A stretch of DNA of 64,000 bases from Schistocerca nitens (taxonomy: Eukaryota > Arthropoda > Insecta > Orthoptera > Acrididae), in NCBI RefSeq assembly GCF_023898315.1, contig NC_064625.1, forward strand, positions 103,464,269 to 103,528,268, read 5' to 3'. A program made the position numbers and the translations under genes. The notes under the pieces are model-generated. The model did no database searches. It was not told where the DNA came from and saw only the letters and a list, made by a program, of their open reading frames with translations. Shown piece by piece: positions 10,361 through 20,241 of this stretch; the first letter of the stretch is position 1, and every line of letters begins with the position of its first letter.

Positions 10361-10709
10361 TTGTCATCACCAACTGAAAACGTCTGGTCAATGGTGGCCG
10401 AGCAACTGGCTTGTCACAATACGCCAGTCAGTAATCTTGATGAACTGCGGTATCGTGTTGAAGCTACATTGGCAGCTGTACCTGTACACGCTATCCAAGC
10501 TCTGTTTGACTCAATGCCCAGGCGTATCACGGCCAATATTACGGCCAGAGGTGGTTGTTCTGGGTACTGATTTCTCAGGATCTATGCACCCAAATTGCGT
10601 GAAAATGTAATCACATGTCAGTTCTAGTATAATATATTTGTCCAATGAATACCCGTTTACCATCTGCATTTCTTCTTGGTGTAGCAATTTTCATGGCCAG
10701 TAGTGTAGA

Positions 10710-10850
10710 TTCAGAAGGTGTGTCATGAAGGACAGTCTTAGGTTCAAAATGACGCCTAGATTTTTGGGTTTCCAATTATGGTGAAGAACTCTGCCTCTGA
10801 AACTTGCGTTTATTTTCACGTTCGCCAGATGGTTATTGAAATGGAATCAA
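10710..10850 (-). pseudogene. LINE reverse transcriptase fragment
   Basis: On the minus strand this reads ...VLHHNWKPKNLGVILN LRLSF, the PKxLGVxL(D/N) plus SFxxHL block found after the catalytic domain in Jockey/CR1-type LINEs. Only about 45 codons remain. Confidence 0.6.
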
Positions 10851-11361
10851 AACACCTCGGTTTTGTTCACTCAGCGTTGGAGTCTCCAGCATAAAGAAGT
10901 TCATTATCGGTGTCTCTTCTATATGCCTCCAGTTCCCCACACGTTTTATGCCCGACCGCTCACCGAATGTTTCGTCGTTCAACCGTTGTGGCGGACGAGA
11001 GGAAAACAAGCCGCTGCCCTTACTCTACTATCACAAGACCTTGCATAGTCCACTTTCACAGTCGCAGTGAGTAAATCTTCCGCAAGCGACGTTTTCCGCT
11101 CGCTTGTGCGTGAGATGGCGTGTACAGGCCGAGTTAATCCGTCACTGTCGTTCTGTCCACCTCCCCTCCTCCTTCCCCCCCTCCCCCCACCCCCGAAACC
11201 CCCTGCCCTCCCCGCATACACAAACGTCCTCCCAGCTTCCATTAAATTGCTGTCACTCCAGTATACGACGTCCCTACTCCCTGAAAAAGAAACTTAACCA
11301 GCCATGTTATCCCATATGTACAGAGGTTTTCAAAAAGAATGGCCTGGTTTTTGAACGGTAG
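10851..11361. other. Unassigned stretch with a C-rich tract
   Basis: No recognised element. A pyrimidine/C-rich tract spans about 11155-11215. Short frames overlapping it are compositional artefacts. Confidence 0.4.
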
Positions 11362-11363
11362 TA

Positions 11364-12226
11364 CGAGGGCCGTTTGAAAAGTCCATGTAAAAATAAAAAC
11401 TACTTACATGTTTAGGGTAAACCTTTTTTATTTTTCGACATAATCCCCTTTTGGACTTATACACTTCTTTCAACGCTGTTCTAATTTGTTGATCTCTTCC
11501 GAATAATAGGAATTGTCCAAGTCTGCAAAATAGCTATTAGTTGCTGTAATCACCTCCTCGTTTGAATAAATTATCCCACTCGCCATTTCTTTAAATTGGT
11601 GAACAAATAGTAGTCCGAGGGAGGCAAGTGTGGAGAATAGAGGGGATGTGAAACGAGTTGGAATTCTATTTCCAATAATTTTGCGACCTCAATGCTAAGG
11701 TGTGTGCTGGTGCATTGTCGTGATGCAAAAGGACTTTTTTGTGGTCCAATCGCCTGCGTTTTTCTTACAGCTCGGTTTTCAGACGGTCCAATAACGATGA
11801 ATAATAGTCACCTCTAATAGTTTTACCCTTTTCCATATAGTCGATGAGGATTATCCCTTGCGAATCCTAAAAGACCGTATCCATAACCTTTCAGGCCGAA
11901 GGACTGGTCTTCACCTTTTTTGGTGCAGATTCTCCCTTGGTGCCGGCCGAAGTGGCCGTGCGGTTAAAGGCGCTGCAGTCTGGAACCGCAAGACCGCTAC
12001 GGTCGCAGGTTCGAGTCCTGCCTCGGGCATGGATGTTTGTGATGTCCTTAGGTTAGTTAGGTTTAACTAGTTCTAAGTTCTAGGGGACTAATGACCTCAG
12101 CAGTTGAGTCCCATAGTGCTCAGAGCCATTTGGACCATTTGAACCATCTCCCTTGGTAACCCACTGTTCAGATTGTTGTTTGGTCTTGAATAGTGGCTGC
12201 ACAATGTGTTCTGAATAGATGGGACA
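11364..12226 (-). mobile_element. mariner-type transposon relic, interrupted by a SINE
   Basis: The left end begins after TA at 11362 with 'cgagggccgtttgaaaagtc', a mariner-style terminus. The minus strand carries a decayed transposase, including a block that reads like HHDNAPAH near 11715-11735. A SINE is inserted at 11942-12146. The sequence resumes after it and fades near 12226. The distal end is missing. Confidence 0.7.
11942..12146 (+). repeat. tRNA-derived SINE, 'aactagttc' subfamily
   Basis: Full-length copy with subfamily-specific bases ('ggttaaaggcgctgcag', 'aactagttctaag', 'actaatgacctcagcagttgag') and a doubled tail unit. The 11-bp TSD tctcccttggt is at 11931-11941 and 12147-12157. 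It sits in the mariner relic. Confidence 0.92.
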
Positions 12227-13092
12227 GTAAGGAAGTAATAAATTACATCAGGCTGAACAGGGGAAACGTGGTTAGGGAAAATGTAGTATATTGTGTGATA
12301 TGTGAGCGAGAAAAAGTTTCAAAATGGCTTGAGACTCCGTAATGTTTGTTCGAAGTTCTACGTAAATCAGCAGTACCCAAAAACCAAATAGTGATAGCAG
12401 TCAGTTTGTCAACTGGTATAAAATCTCGCACATTCGTTTTGATCTTACCGATCCTCGTACCGTTGCTTTTCCGATAAATTTAAATCGTCTGTTAGTATTC
12501 CGGAAGAGCTGTGTCAACAAAACCCGATCTGTCTTTATCTCTCTAACTTTTTTCCCTTGTGAAATGCAAATGCGAGAGTCGTATTTACGTCCGGTAGCAC
12601 TCTTTCATTTGCGCTGTGTGGCTCGTGTAAACACTTCTGCTAGTAAAATATTTCGCCTCGACCGTTGACGGACAGCATCAGCCAGTACTGGTGCTTGCGT
12701 TTTACTGCAGTTATACGGTCGGTATTTTGCCAGTGTAAACACAACTTTATACTTCTCGTCACGGACACCAGCGTGCAGATCTGACAATCCGGAGGTGCTG
12801 ATATTACAATCGTATGCTGCTTGGAGAAATATTGCAAAGATAACGTAATTTTTGACCGAGTACCGCGCCCCTGAATTTGCGCATTGTCTTGGCGCAGTGG
12901 GCAGCTCGCAGTCTTTGATCGGCATCGCACTCGTAAGGCTTGTATAGCGAAGCCTGTGCGCAATAAGTTGCGACCGTGAGAAGCCATTCCGCCCTCACAC
13001 GTGACGCCCTGATACCAGCGCAGCTGTAGCGGTCGCTGGACGTCTGGAAATCACATCTGCTCGCACTGTTCTGTGCTGCTAGATGCGGTAGT
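12227..13092. other. Unassigned stretch
   Basis: Overlapping minus-strand frames of 106-118 codons exist at 12605-13160, but their composition shows no domain and they overlap one another. I treat them as chance. The stretch abuts the hAT TSD at 13093. Confidence 0.4.
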
Positions 13093-13100
13093 GGTATAAG

Positions 13101-14656
13101 CAGGCGCGGCTCGTGGTTTCTATACTGGGGAAGGCTGCGGCATTTATCAATCGGAGCCAATATAGACCTCTGGTTACGTTACAGACTAGTCTGACATAAA
13201 CAACTAAGAATTCAGGGGGGGGGGGGGTTGGGCAGATCACTCTCTACCCATAATTTTACGTACTGTGTCTTCTATAATCAGGTATTAATTTATTAAATAT
13301 CATTAGAAGCTAACTTCGAGTTAAAATCTTTGGTTAGTGTTTTTATACGTCATCATTACATTTTCTGACACTTTGCAGCAAATCATATGAAAAGACGCGT
13401 TTCGGAGAGATCTTTAATGCGATGAATGTTAACTTTGCGGTTGCTTAATATTTTTTGTGTTTTCAGTTCTACATTTAAGGCGTTTATTGTAGTTTACCTC
13501 CAAAGCTCGAAGTTAAATGTTTTTCGCTGGAATTATGTTTTTTCACCTTTGCGTGAAAATTCTTTAGGTCAGTGATACCAGTTTCAGTCCAGGCACTATC
13601 AGTACTATTTGTACGAAGACAGGTGAAACAGAAAAATGCATATTTCACTTCACAACCACACAACCACTCAGCTGCATCGTACATTGCTGTATTAAAACTG
13701 CGTTTGTATCCTTGCCCAGATTTGCACTGTTTCTGTTCTTGATTGATCGTTAGATCGGGTCTGGGTGCACCAAGTTCTTTCACTTGCATCCTATGGCCGT
13801 GTTCCAAGTTTTTACCTATTAAATTGCACACTGAATTCATATTGCGCTGGTTTCACACTCGCGGTATGTCGCAGATATTCACAAGCAAGTAAAACTCACT
13901 AAAATCTTGCATAATACACTCCGAAAAAGAAACTTGCTAATATCACACAATGTCAACAAAAGCAGTCAGCATCAGCAAACAAGGAAAGTAAAGTCACGGG
14001 ACAAATTTCGCGCGCTTTGTCCTCTAATCACTTATGAAACTCTCGCTAGATGGCAGTACTGTTGTTACGGTCGTTTAGTGCACTCTGGCGGGATATTTGC
14101 AAACTTATTGTAAATGTGGATAAAGTAGCCAATGGTAGAAACAAAACAACTATGTAAAACATTATCAAAACAATAATACTAAACGTCGATTAATGACGCA
14201 TCGAAGCGTAGTAGAGATGTGCAGAGACAGAGATTGGTTAGCGAAGTTTCGGCCACTCTGCATTCCTTTATTACATAGATAGTGGAACGTGAAAAACGTG
14301 TGGTGGTTGGTATGACACCCTTAGGCTGCAAGCTCTGAGCCTTCGGGTCGCCCATAAAGAGCTTAGACTAGAGCAGTACTATGTAGAAGCCACGCCCCAA
14401 TATGCTCCCCAATACCGCTACTACATGCAGCTTACGGACGTTCCAAGGCGCAGCCTAAACACTACTTACCGTTCGGAAAACATCTATCGATACAAACAGT
14501 TCCAAAAACGTTGACCGTCGTTATTTTAATCGGAATGGGAAATGTGCGAAATTCGTCCTGATAATTTAAATTTTGTAATATGTTCTTGCGAAATTTACTT
14601 TAACATATATTTTGGGGCGGCTCCGCCTCAGAGCCTTTAATTACGAGCCGCGCCTG
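13101..14656 (-). mobile_element. hAT-superfamily transposon
   Basis: The ends are inverted copies (caggcgcggctcgt at 13101; acgagccgcgcctg at 14643-14656), flanked by an exact 8-bp TSD ggtataag at 13093-13100 and 14657-14664, the hAT hallmark. The minus strand keeps only a zinc-finger-like segment of the transposase. A poly-G run is near 13207. Confidence 0.92.
13484..13840 (-). pseudogene. hAT-type transposase N-terminal zinc-finger segment
   Basis: About 118 codons contain YDAAEWLCGCEVKYAFFCFTC, then WTETGITDLKNFHAKVKKH and NSSEKHL. The Cys...Cys...His...His arrangement resembles the TTF/MYM-type zinc finger that precedes many hAT-derived proteins. The catalytic RNase H-like part and the dimerisation domain are absent, so the element is non-autonomous. 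Confidence 0.7.
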
Positions 14657-15034
14657 GGTATAAGGAAATCGTAGGGGGAAACATGGCGTTCATAGAAATT
14701 TGTCCAGAGGTGGTACGAGTCTAATAAAATTTATGTAAATTATTTATTTAGCGTATGTGGATGTGGTTTTCAAGTACAGATGGTTTCATGTTTAAATACA
14801 TACAGACAGATAAAGATAAAATCAACATACGTTATAATTAGACCACGGATTTTTAGGTCGTAAAAAGTGTGTTTTAGGCACCTAAAATAGGCTCCTTCAG
14901 TAGTTCATTTAGGCTATATAAAACCTAAAATAGGCTCTAACAAAAATGATGCAGAGAAAATAAAAATAAATTAAAATACAGAGTGTTGACAGTATGAAAA
15001 TCTTATTAGTCATTAAAACAAGGAGAATGAATAT

Positions 15035-16177
15035 TTACACAGTTACAGTTACTTTGAGTAACTCCATTGCTGCAGTTACGGATGCAGCATCCTTTGGTAT
15101 ATTTTCAACCACCTTCTGGACAGCTGAGAGATGCTTACTATAGTATTCTGCTGCTATGGGCAATAGGATATCTGGAAGCTGTTCTTTGAATGCCTGTATT
15201 CTTGATGGTGCCTTAACAAAAATTTTCTTCACCATATATATTACTTTATTTACTTTAGGAAATTGTAGCCTTACTTGCTCTGCTATGCGGTTGATCCCAT
15301 GCACTACACAAGTTACGTGCAGCATCAATGGGTAGAATACTTTTAATAGTTGAAACGCTGCTATCATATATGCAGCAGCATCAGTGACGGCCAGAAGCAC
15401 CTTATTCTCATCCACTCCGTTTGGGTATAGCACCTTAAACCCATTGTTCACAAACTGTGCTATTGTTTGTTGGTTAGTTTTTGCAAGCTGTTTTGAGTAA
15501 ATCAAATGAGCGCTGGTTGGGGCTTCTGGATCTAGATTGCCAATAATCAGGTTTGCAATGTAACGGCCAAGACTGTCAGTATTCATCCACAGAAATCCAT
15601 ATACAAGATTCTCCAACATCTTCTCGGATTCTGTGCAATGCAGCATTGTAAGCTGAATCCACATAATTCTTACGTAAAGTTGACTCTGCAGGAATAGACT
15701 GATGGCAGTACTTCTCAAGAAAACCTCTGAAAATAGGGTTTTCTAGTTTCCGAAAGGGGATGTTTGCTGCCACAAATGCATGACACAAATCACTGCAGAA
15801 CTTTTTTTTTCCGGAGGATTCACCAGATTTATTGGTTAAAAGAGTTTGCTTCAATATTGACTTTCGTTCAACATTAGGTTTATGTGCGATTCCATATGCA
15901 TGCTGAGTTAAGTGTGATTTCTTAACACTCGAAACCTAATACGAGAGAAAAGGGAAATGCAGTTTAGAATCGCATATAAAGAGTATTTCGTGTTACTAAA
16001 GGATAGCGATAAAGAAGAATCCTAAGTCACAGGAAAATAAGAAGTCTAAGAAAAACATCAACTAACCTCCTTGTTGCATGCTTGGCAGAAAATAGTTTTC
16101 CCATCTGTTGTATAATGCGGAAAATCTTGCAGCCACTGCCTTATATAAGTAGACTTTGAACTAGCTGTTTTCGGCAT
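15035..16177 (-). pseudogene. hAT transposase with a probable intron, frameshifted
   Basis: Exon 1 starts at the ATG at 16177 (MPKTASSKSTYIRQW...) and holds a C..C zinc-finger-like segment (FCQAC). A GT donor at about 16066 and an AG acceptor near 15925 bound an intron. The second exon runs ESSGKKKFCSDLCHAFVAANIPFRKLEN..., frameshifts near 15578, then continues SLGRYIANLIIGNLDP and VTDAAAYMIAAF, with LHVTCVVHGINRIAEQVR as the hAT insertion/RNase H region. It ends at 15035 without the C-terminal dimerisation domain. Inactive. Confidence 0.75.
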
Positions 16178-16292
16178 GGCGTAGTATTCTCACACAGAAG
16201 CTAGAATTTATTTTGCACTTAGAACGTCAGTTACACTCAACACGTCGGTCGCTATGTACTGATTTGTTTTCGCTGGGAAAAAAATGAACGAT

Positions 16293-16297
<5 letters not shown>

Positions 16298-16323
<26 letters not shown>

Positions 16324-16324
16324 C
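16298..16324 (+). repeat. poly-T tract
   Basis: About 27 consecutive T lie inside the hAT element, between its transposase and the SINE. It may be the tail of a minus-strand retroposon, but nothing recognisable precedes it. Confidence 0.6.
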
Positions 16325-16370
16325 CTGCGGTTCACATGGGAGCGGTAGGGGAAGTAGCGTACTCGCTGCT

Positions 16371-16562
16371 CAAATGGCTCTGAGCACTATGGGACTCAAC
16401 TGCTGAGGTCATTAGTCCCCTAGAACTTAGAACTAGTTAAACCTAACTAACCTAAGGACATCACAAACATCCATGCCCGAGGCAGGATTCGAACCTGCGA
16501 CCGTAGCGGTCTTGCGGTTCCAGACTGCAGCGCCTTTAACCGCACGGCCACTTCGGCCGGCT
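16371..16562 (-). repeat. tRNA-derived SINE, 'aactagttc' subfamily
   Basis: Minus-strand full-length copy with the same subfamily bases as the one at 11942. The exact 12-bp TSD gtactcgctgct is at 16359-16370 and 16563-16574. Confidence 0.93.
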
Positions 16563-16894
16563 GTACTCGCTGCTGGACATATGGCACCAGACAGATGGCC
16601 GCCGTTTCTGAACAAGCGAATGGAATCGACCGGTGCTTCAGATGAAAACATCTCACTACTGGCAAATTATATTTCGAACCGGAAAATTCACGTATAATAC
16701 CTTTCACGAAACAGAGTAGTTTGATAGGACTGCCTGTAGACAGCAGCGAGAAAATGCGCGAAGGGCAGTTATTTAGCTGTAGAGGGCGTCTACGATGAAC
16801 ACTGTGATTTTTTTTAATCCGTGCTCAGCTTAAGGCCTATGAAACCGTTTCTTTGCGAAAATACACAGCTGGCCAGAATCCTACGAACGAAATA

Positions 16895-18314
16895 CACTCC
16901 TGGAAATGGAAAAAAGAACACATTGACACCGGTGTGTCAGACCCACCATACTTGCTCCGGACACTGCGAGAGGGCTGTACAAGCAATGATCACACGCACG
17001 GCACAGCGGACACACCAGGAACCGCGGTGTTGGCCGTCGAATGGCGCTAGCTGCGCAGCATTTGTGCACCGCCGCCGTCAGTGTCAGCCAGTTTGCCGTG
17101 GCATACGGAGCTCCATCGCAGTCTTTAACACTGGTAGCATGCCGCGACAGCGTGGACGTGAACCGTATGTGCAGTTGACGGACTTTGAGCGAGGGCGTAT
17201 AGTGGGCATGCGGGAGGCCGGGTGGACGTACCGCCGAATTGCTCAACACGTGGGGCGTGAGGTCTCCACAGTACATCGATGTTGTCGCCAGTGGTCGGCG
17301 GAAGGTGCACGTGCCCGTCGACCTGGGACCGGACCGCAGCGACGCACGGATGCACGCCAAGACCGTAGGATCCTACGCAGTGCCGTAGGGGACCGCACCG
17401 CCACTTCCCAGCAAATTAGGGACACTGTTGCTCCTGGGGTATCGGCGAGGACCATTCGCAACCGTCTCCATGAAGCTGGGCTACGGTCCCGCACACCGTT
17501 AGGCCGTCTTCCGCTCACGCCCCAACATCGTGCAGCCCGCCTCCAGTGGTGTCGCGACAGGCGTGAATGGAGGGACGAATGGAGACGTGTCGTCTTCAGC
17601 GATGAGAGTCGCTTCTGCCTTGGTGCCAGTGATGGTCGTATGCGTGTTTGGCGCCGTGCAGGTGAGCGCCACAATCAGGACTGCATACGACCGAGGCACA
17701 CAGGGCCAACACCCGCCATCATGGTGTGGGGAGCGATCTCCTACACTGGCCGTACACCACTGGTGATCGTCGAGGGGACACTGAATAGTGCACGGTACAT
17801 CCAAACCGTCATCGAACCCATCGTTCTACCATTCCTAGACCGGCAAGGGAACTTGCTGTTCCAACAGGACAATGCACGTCCGCATGTATCCCGTGCCACC
17901 CAACGTGCTCTAGAAGGTGTAAGTCAACTACCCTGGCCAGCAAGATCTCCGGATCTGTCCCCCATTGAGCATGTTTGGGACTGGATGAAGCGTCGTCTCA
18001 CGCGGTCTGCACGTCCAGCACGAACGCTGGTCCAACTGAGGCGCCAGGTGGAAATGGCAAGTCAAGCCGTTCCACAGGACTACATCCAGCATCTCTACGA
18101 TCGTCTCCATGGGAGAATAGCAGCCTGCATTGCTGCGGAAGGTGGATATACACTGTACTAGTGCCGACATTGTGCATGCTCTGTTGCCTGTGTATGTGCC
18201 TGTGGTTCTGTCAGTGTGATCATGTGATGTATCTGACCCCAGGAATGTGTCAGTAAAGTTTCCCCTTCCTGGGACAATGAATTCACGGTGTTCTTATTTC
18301 AATTTCCAGGAGTG
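16895..18314 (+). mobile_element. Tc1-like transposon (family B), apparently complete
   Basis: It starts 'cactcctggaaatggaaaaaa' and ends '...caatttccaggagtg', flanked by TA duplications (16893-16894, 18315-18316). At 1420 bp it contains one uninterrupted transposase frame. Its sister is at 52865-54286 in reverse orientation, with near-identical sequence. It is inserted in the composite hAT element. This is the only plausibly autonomous element in the window. Confidence 0.95.
17139..18161 (+). CDS. Tc1-like (IS630/Tc1/mariner) transposase, intact frame
   Basis: Cut-and-paste DDE transposase of 340 residues, the usual Tc1 length. I chose the Met of MPRQRGREP because upstream in-frame Met codons lie outside the terminal repeat or too close to it. 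Residues about 1-110 form two helix-turn-helix regions (FERGRIVGMREAGWTYRRI; later SARTIRNRLHEAGL). Catalytic residues are Asp in FSDESRF, Asp in QQDNARPH and Glu in SPIEHVW. By codon count 32 residues separate the second Asp from the Glu, two fewer than the 34 usual in Tc1. No stop or frameshift is seen. Expression and activity are unknown. Confidence 0.93.
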   Translation: MPRQRGREPYVQLTDFERGRIVGMREAGWTYRRIAQHVGREVSTVHRCCRQWSAEGARARRPGTGPQRRTDARQDRRILRSAVGDRTATSQQIRDTVAPGVSARTIRNRLHEAGLRSRTPLGRLPLTPQHRAARLQWCRDRREWRDEWRRVVFSDESRFCLGASDGRMRVWRRAGERHNQDCIRPRHTGPTPAIMVWGAISYTGRTPLVIVEGTLNSARYIQTVIEPIVLPFLDRQGNLLFQQDNARPHVSRATQRALEGVSQLPWPARSPDLSPIEHVWDWMKRRLTRSARPARTLVQLRRQVEMASQAVPQDYIQHLYDRLHGRIAACIAAEGGYTLY

Positions 18315-18376
18315 TATTTTCAAATATAACATTTAGTACTCCCACGTTAGATTCTAATATGTAACTCAAATCTTTG

Positions 18377-18470
18377 ACCGGTTCCCATTCGCTCACCGAA
18401 GTTAAGCACTGTTGCGCTCGGCGCGTACTTGGATGGATGACCGTTCAACAGAGCCGAGTGCTGTTGGTAG
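18377..18470 (+). pseudogene. 5S rRNA-like segment
   Basis: The order 'accggttcccattcgctcac', 'cgaagttaagca', 'tacttggatggatgaccg', 'gccgagtgctgttgg' follows eukaryotic 5S rRNA from about position 28 to the 3' end, with scattered changes. The 5' third is missing. Either a 5S pseudogene or the head of a 5S-derived SINE. No SINE body was recognised downstream. Confidence 0.75.
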
Positions 18471-18589
18471 TAAGGCAAGCAAAGGAATTGTAAACAGTCT
18501 CTAACGACCTTCGCCTTCGACGAGACGTAAAGCCCTAAGTTTACTTCCTTTTTCTAATCTTTGAAAACACAAGAACTCTGTCAGATTAA

Positions 18590-19170
18590 CGAAATAGGTA
18601 CTTTTTAGGATTTTGATGCCGAAATAGGCAAAATTAGGCGTCAACGTCGAAATACGCAATTTTAGGTCCTATAGAACTAACGTTATTCAGTTTAGTTAGT
18701 CAGGAAACGCATAAGTACCAACTTACATGCAAATTGGAGCTTAGGAAAAAAAATAGATTTTAACCTAAAGATCCGTGATCTATTTTTTACATATGACTAA
18801 TAAAACACCTGTAAAGAGTATTTGGTATTAACAGGGATAGCGATATAAAAAATAAAAAAATACCGAAGTGTTAGGCAAATACGAAGCATGAGCGCATATC
18901 AACTAGCCACCTTGCTGCACGCTGGGCAGAAAATATTATTTTCCATCTGTCGTATAGTGTTGAAAAACTTGGAGCCACTGTCTTATATGATGAAATAGGC
19001 ACTTTTTAGGATATTAAAACCGAAATAGGCATTAACGTCGAAATAGGCTTTTTTAGGTCCTGTAGAATTAACGCTATTAAGTGTAAATAGTCATGAAACG
19101 CGTAAGTACAAATTTTTATGCAAATAGGAACTCAGGAACAAATAGGTTTTTACCTAAACTCCGCGGTCTA
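18590..19170. repeat. Duplicated hAT terminal region
   Basis: Two diverged tandem copies of the element's right end: about 18590-18782 and 18995-19170 share 'aataggcactttttagga', 'aacgtcgaaatagg', 'ttttaggtcct' and 'cgcgtaagta'. Between them, 18899-18995 repeats the zinc-finger exon region of 16063-16155. Confidence 0.75.
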
Positions 19171-19179
19171 GTTATAACA

Positions 19180-20235
19180 CATAAATAATGTCTCGTCTTA
19201 TGGACATCCAATTAAGGATAAAGTAGGCATACACAGGTTGTCACAATAAGGTACCTTGTCATAGATAAGATAAAATTATCATATAGAAATTGTTGCTATA
19301 AGGTCATTCAGCAATCACATATATGGAAATCTATAGAGTCTCTCTAAAGTTCTATCACGCCACTTCTGTCATGACCGGTTCTGAGTCTATTGAGTATAAC
19401 CCAAGTTCTTCTTGGCAGATCTGTACCAGGTAGGTTTCCACCATGTGATATTTCATTGCAGTTCCTGGATAGTCCGGTCTGAGACCATTAATTTTTCCAT
19501 GAATCTATAGCACCGTAAGACGTAGCCATAAGGTTTTGAGCTGTTCTCCATGGTGGTCTTCTAGATCATAGTCCGGAAAGATTTGGGGCAACGTCCTGAT
19601 GGATTGGAAGGTTGGTATTGGAGGAGATTTTACGCCATTCATTAACTAAGGCGGTTTGCCGCCTAAGACGTGGTGGAGCTATACTGCAGAGAACAGGAAG
19701 CCAAGGTAGTGGGGTGGATTTAATGGTCCCAGTTATGGTTCTCATGGTATTGTTTAGTTGAGTATCCACTTTAGACGTGTGGCTGCTGTTAAGCCAAACA
19801 GGGCTGCAAAATTCCGCAACAGAGTATACCAGCGCTACAGAAGAAACCTTCAGAGTATGTACATCAGCTCACCAGCTAGTATTGGCGAGCTTTTGAATAA
19901 TATTATTTCTTGTACGTATCTTAGCAGCAGTATCTATTAGGTGTGGTTTGAATGTAAGCGATCTATCCAATTTAATACCAAGATATTTTGGGTTTGGGTT
20001 ATGCTTTAACTTTCTACCAGCAAAGGTAACGTCAAGGGATCGGGTTGCCTGATGGTTGTTTAAATGAAACACTGTAACTTCTGACTTTATTGGATTAGGA
20101 ATTAATCTCCAAAACCTGAAATATTTACCCATTACTCCGAGGTCTTGGTTAGGGGAGTTTTCACACTGTCCAAAACTTTCATTTTGCACAGTCAGGGCCA
20201 TGTCATCTGCATAACAGAACTTCCGCGCATTTGTT
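19180..20235 (-). mobile_element. Jockey-like LINE, 3' half
   Basis: Minus-strand frames contain DDMALTVQNESF (catalytic region), then KSEVTVFHLNN and PKYLGIKLDRSLTFKPHL (20201-19869), with a downstream frame DTQLNNTMRTITGTIKSTPLPWLPVL (19769-19566). Stops separate them, so it is dead. About 380 bases of 3' UTR-like sequence precede 19560. A relative is at 44280-45230. Its 5' side ends where the CR1-like LINE begins. Confidence 0.75.
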
Positions 20236-20241
20236 GTTGGT

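Larger units (their letters stand above)
8182..10570 (+). pseudogene. Family A Tc1-like transposase, broken
   Basis: The likely start is the Met of MPRVRRRNAY at 8182. A helix-turn-helix region (DFDKGRIVAYRDCGFSYRN) is followed by stops and frame changes. The first catalytic Asp is in FSDESRF (about 8640) and the TGVSP...MVWGAIGYTSR block is present. The second Asp region (QQDNARPH) is frame-disrupted near 8905, and the SPIENVW Glu block is lost at the insertion. The C-terminus resumes at about 10370 (VWSMVAEQLACHN...). It cannot encode an active enzyme. Confidence 0.85.
7952..10705 (+). mobile_element. Tc1-like DNA transposon (family A) with an internal insertion
   Basis: Terminal inverted repeats begin 'cactactggccattaaaattg' and end with its complement, flanked by the TA target duplication at 7950-7951 and 10706-10707. 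The plus-strand transposase is decayed. About 1.3 kb of unrelated DNA (near 8983-10360) interrupts it. Related copies lie at 22516-23901 (minus) and 48464-49304 (plus). It appears to have landed in LINE sequence, since a LINE fragment follows at 10710. Confidence 0.88.
14839..19170 (-). mobile_element. Composite hAT transposon hosting other elements
   Basis: The termini tagaccacggat.tttaggt (14839) and acctaaactccgcggtcta (19152-19170) are inverted. The 8-bp TSD is gttataat/gttataac (14831-14838, 19171-19178). The right part contains a second, earlier terminus-like sequence (acctaaagatccgtgatcta near 18763-18782) and a second copy of the first-exon region (18899-18995), so the element is a tandem composite. 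It contains a SINE (16371-16562), a Tc1-like element (16895-18314) and a 5S-like segment (18377-18470). Confidence 0.85.

Noticed and set aside
12605..13160. Three overlapping minus-strand frames of 106-118 codons
   Set aside because: Different frames over the same bases, no recognisable motif. One crosses into the hAT terminus. Treated as chance.
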